Shown here: piece by piece, positions 6,257-6,583 of the stretch
How the letters are laid out: each line of letters begins with the position of its first letter
Position numbering within the stretch: the first letter of the stretch is position 1
Assembly: GCA_013297575.1 (NCBI GenBank)
Contig: JAAFHO010000333.1
Location: 1 to 6,583, forward strand
Length of the DNA: 6,583 bases
Source of the DNA: Chitinophagales bacterium
Lineage (GTDB): Bacteria > Bacteroidota > Bacteroidia > Chitinophagales > Saprospiraceae
Direction: 5' to 3'
Notes under the pieces: model-generated
What the model was told of the DNA's origin: nothing
What the model saw: the letters and a program-made list of their open reading frames with translations, nothing else
The model's database searches: none
Translations under genes and position numbers: made by a program

Positions 6257-6283
6257 TTTGCGCAAATATAGTTCATACTTTTG
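6257..6283 (+). promoter_or_regulatory. Candidate distal promoter toward purA (TTTG-15-TACTTTTG)
   Basis: TTTG at 6257-6260 and a perfect TAnnTTTG at 6276-6283 are separated by 15 nt. It points toward purA and would give a leader of about 84 nt. It shares the same TACTTTTG octamer with the proximal site at 6345 and overlaps the SDR promoter on the other strand. Confidence 0.35.
6263..6270 (-). promoter_or_regulatory. Candidate -7 element (TATATTTG) for the SDR gene
   Basis: A perfect TAnnTTTG on the minus strand, 40 bases before the SDR ATG, predicting a leader of about 34 nt. No clear -33 TTG is seen. It lies in the spacer of the plus-strand candidate promoter at 6257-6283. Confidence 0.5.
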
Positions 6284-6344
6284 AATTGTGGGCTTTAAGT
6301 CCTGTATGCCATTGATCGAATTATCAAATCTCAATTAGATTGCC

Positions 6345-6352
6345 TACTTTTG
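6345..6352 (+). promoter_or_regulatory. Candidate proximal -7 element (TACTTTTG) of purA
   Basis: A perfect TAnnTTTG, 20 bases before the purA ATG, giving a start near 6358 and a leader of about 15 nt. No -33 TTG is present at normal spacing. I see no purine-riboswitch-like aptamer in the leader. Confidence 0.55.
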
Positions 6353-6372
6353 TCCCTTAATTCAAACGCACT

Positions 6373-6583
6373 ATGCATTCAGCACATAAATCAAAGATAG
6401 ATGTAATTCTAGGGCTCCAATGGGGCGATGAAGGAAAAGGCAAAATTGTAGATTATTTAGCCAATGATTACGATATAGTGGCCCGTTTTCAGGGGGGACC
6501 CAATGCAGGTCATACCCTTAAATTTGGGGGGCAAAAATACGTTTTACACACAGTTCCATCAGGTATTTTTCGGTCACATTTGA
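6373..6583 (+). CDS. purA: Adenylosuccinate synthetase, N-terminal part (partial)
   Basis: The first 70 residues of PurA, cut by the window end (the full protein is usually about 425-430 residues). The enzyme joins IMP and aspartate using GTP to form adenylosuccinate, the first step from IMP to AMP, in the cytoplasm. IDVILGLQWGDEGKGKIVDY contains the GTP-binding GDEGKGK loop with the catalytic Asp at 19. FQGGPNAGHT contains the IMP-site residues and the catalytic His at 47; these correspond to Asp13 and His41 of E. coli PurA. HTVPSGIF is also typical of the family. The ATG at 6373 is the only in-frame start downstream of the proximal promoter, and the reading frame is intact to the window edge. 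It is divergent from the SDR gene and unrelated to it in pathway. Confidence 0.97.
   Translation, partial: MHSAHKSKIDVILGLQWGDEGKGKIVDYLANDYDIVARFQGGPNAGHTLKFGGQKYVLHTVPSGIFRSHL

Noticed and set aside
6284..6372. Purine riboswitch upstream of purA
   Set aside because: No three-stem aptamer or conserved loop sequences are visible, and the proximal promoter leaves a leader of only about 15 nt.

Overview
The window looks like a chromosomal segment of a member of the Bacteroidota. Three things point there. Several start codons follow perfect TAnnTTTG elements, the -7 box of the Bacteroidota housekeeping sigma factor, at 1088, 6263 (minus strand), 6276 and 6345. No gene has a recognisable Shine-Dalgarno sequence. 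The lipoprotein at 513 starts its mature part with CKKDD, like the surface-lipoprotein export signal of that phylum. I cannot name the genus.

Layout, left to right. (a) The 3' end of a gene for a Pro/Thr-rich protein that ends in an octa-alanine hydrophobic helix coded by (GCT)8. (b) A 343-base gene-free stretch that is mostly a compact inverted-repeat element of about 190 bp (201-390) with three inner hairpins. (c) A small predicted lipoprotein of unknown function. (d) fadH, a full-length 2,4-dienoyl-CoA reductase with all expected catalytic and Fe-S residues. (e) A convergent MFS metabolite transporter whose stop lies 5 bp from the fadH stop. (f) A divergent gene for an exported protein with a long low-complexity linker and a thioredoxin-like WCGWCK domain. 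(g) A convergent short-chain dehydrogenase/reductase whose YxxxK motif is replaced by SxxxR. (h) The divergent 5' end of purA, cut by the window edge.

The genes are mostly single transcription units in alternating orientation, not an operon. FadH removes double bonds during beta-oxidation of unsaturated fatty acids, PurA makes adenylosuccinate for AMP synthesis, and the transporter, SDR and thioredoxin-like protein have unknown substrates. No multi-gene defence, mobile or biosynthetic system is visible. The parts most worth a second look are the inverted-repeat element at 201-390, the perfect 12-bp dyad lying on the fadH promoter, the atypical SDR active site, and a TATTTA(C/T) motif that recurs 7-8 nt before several start codons.
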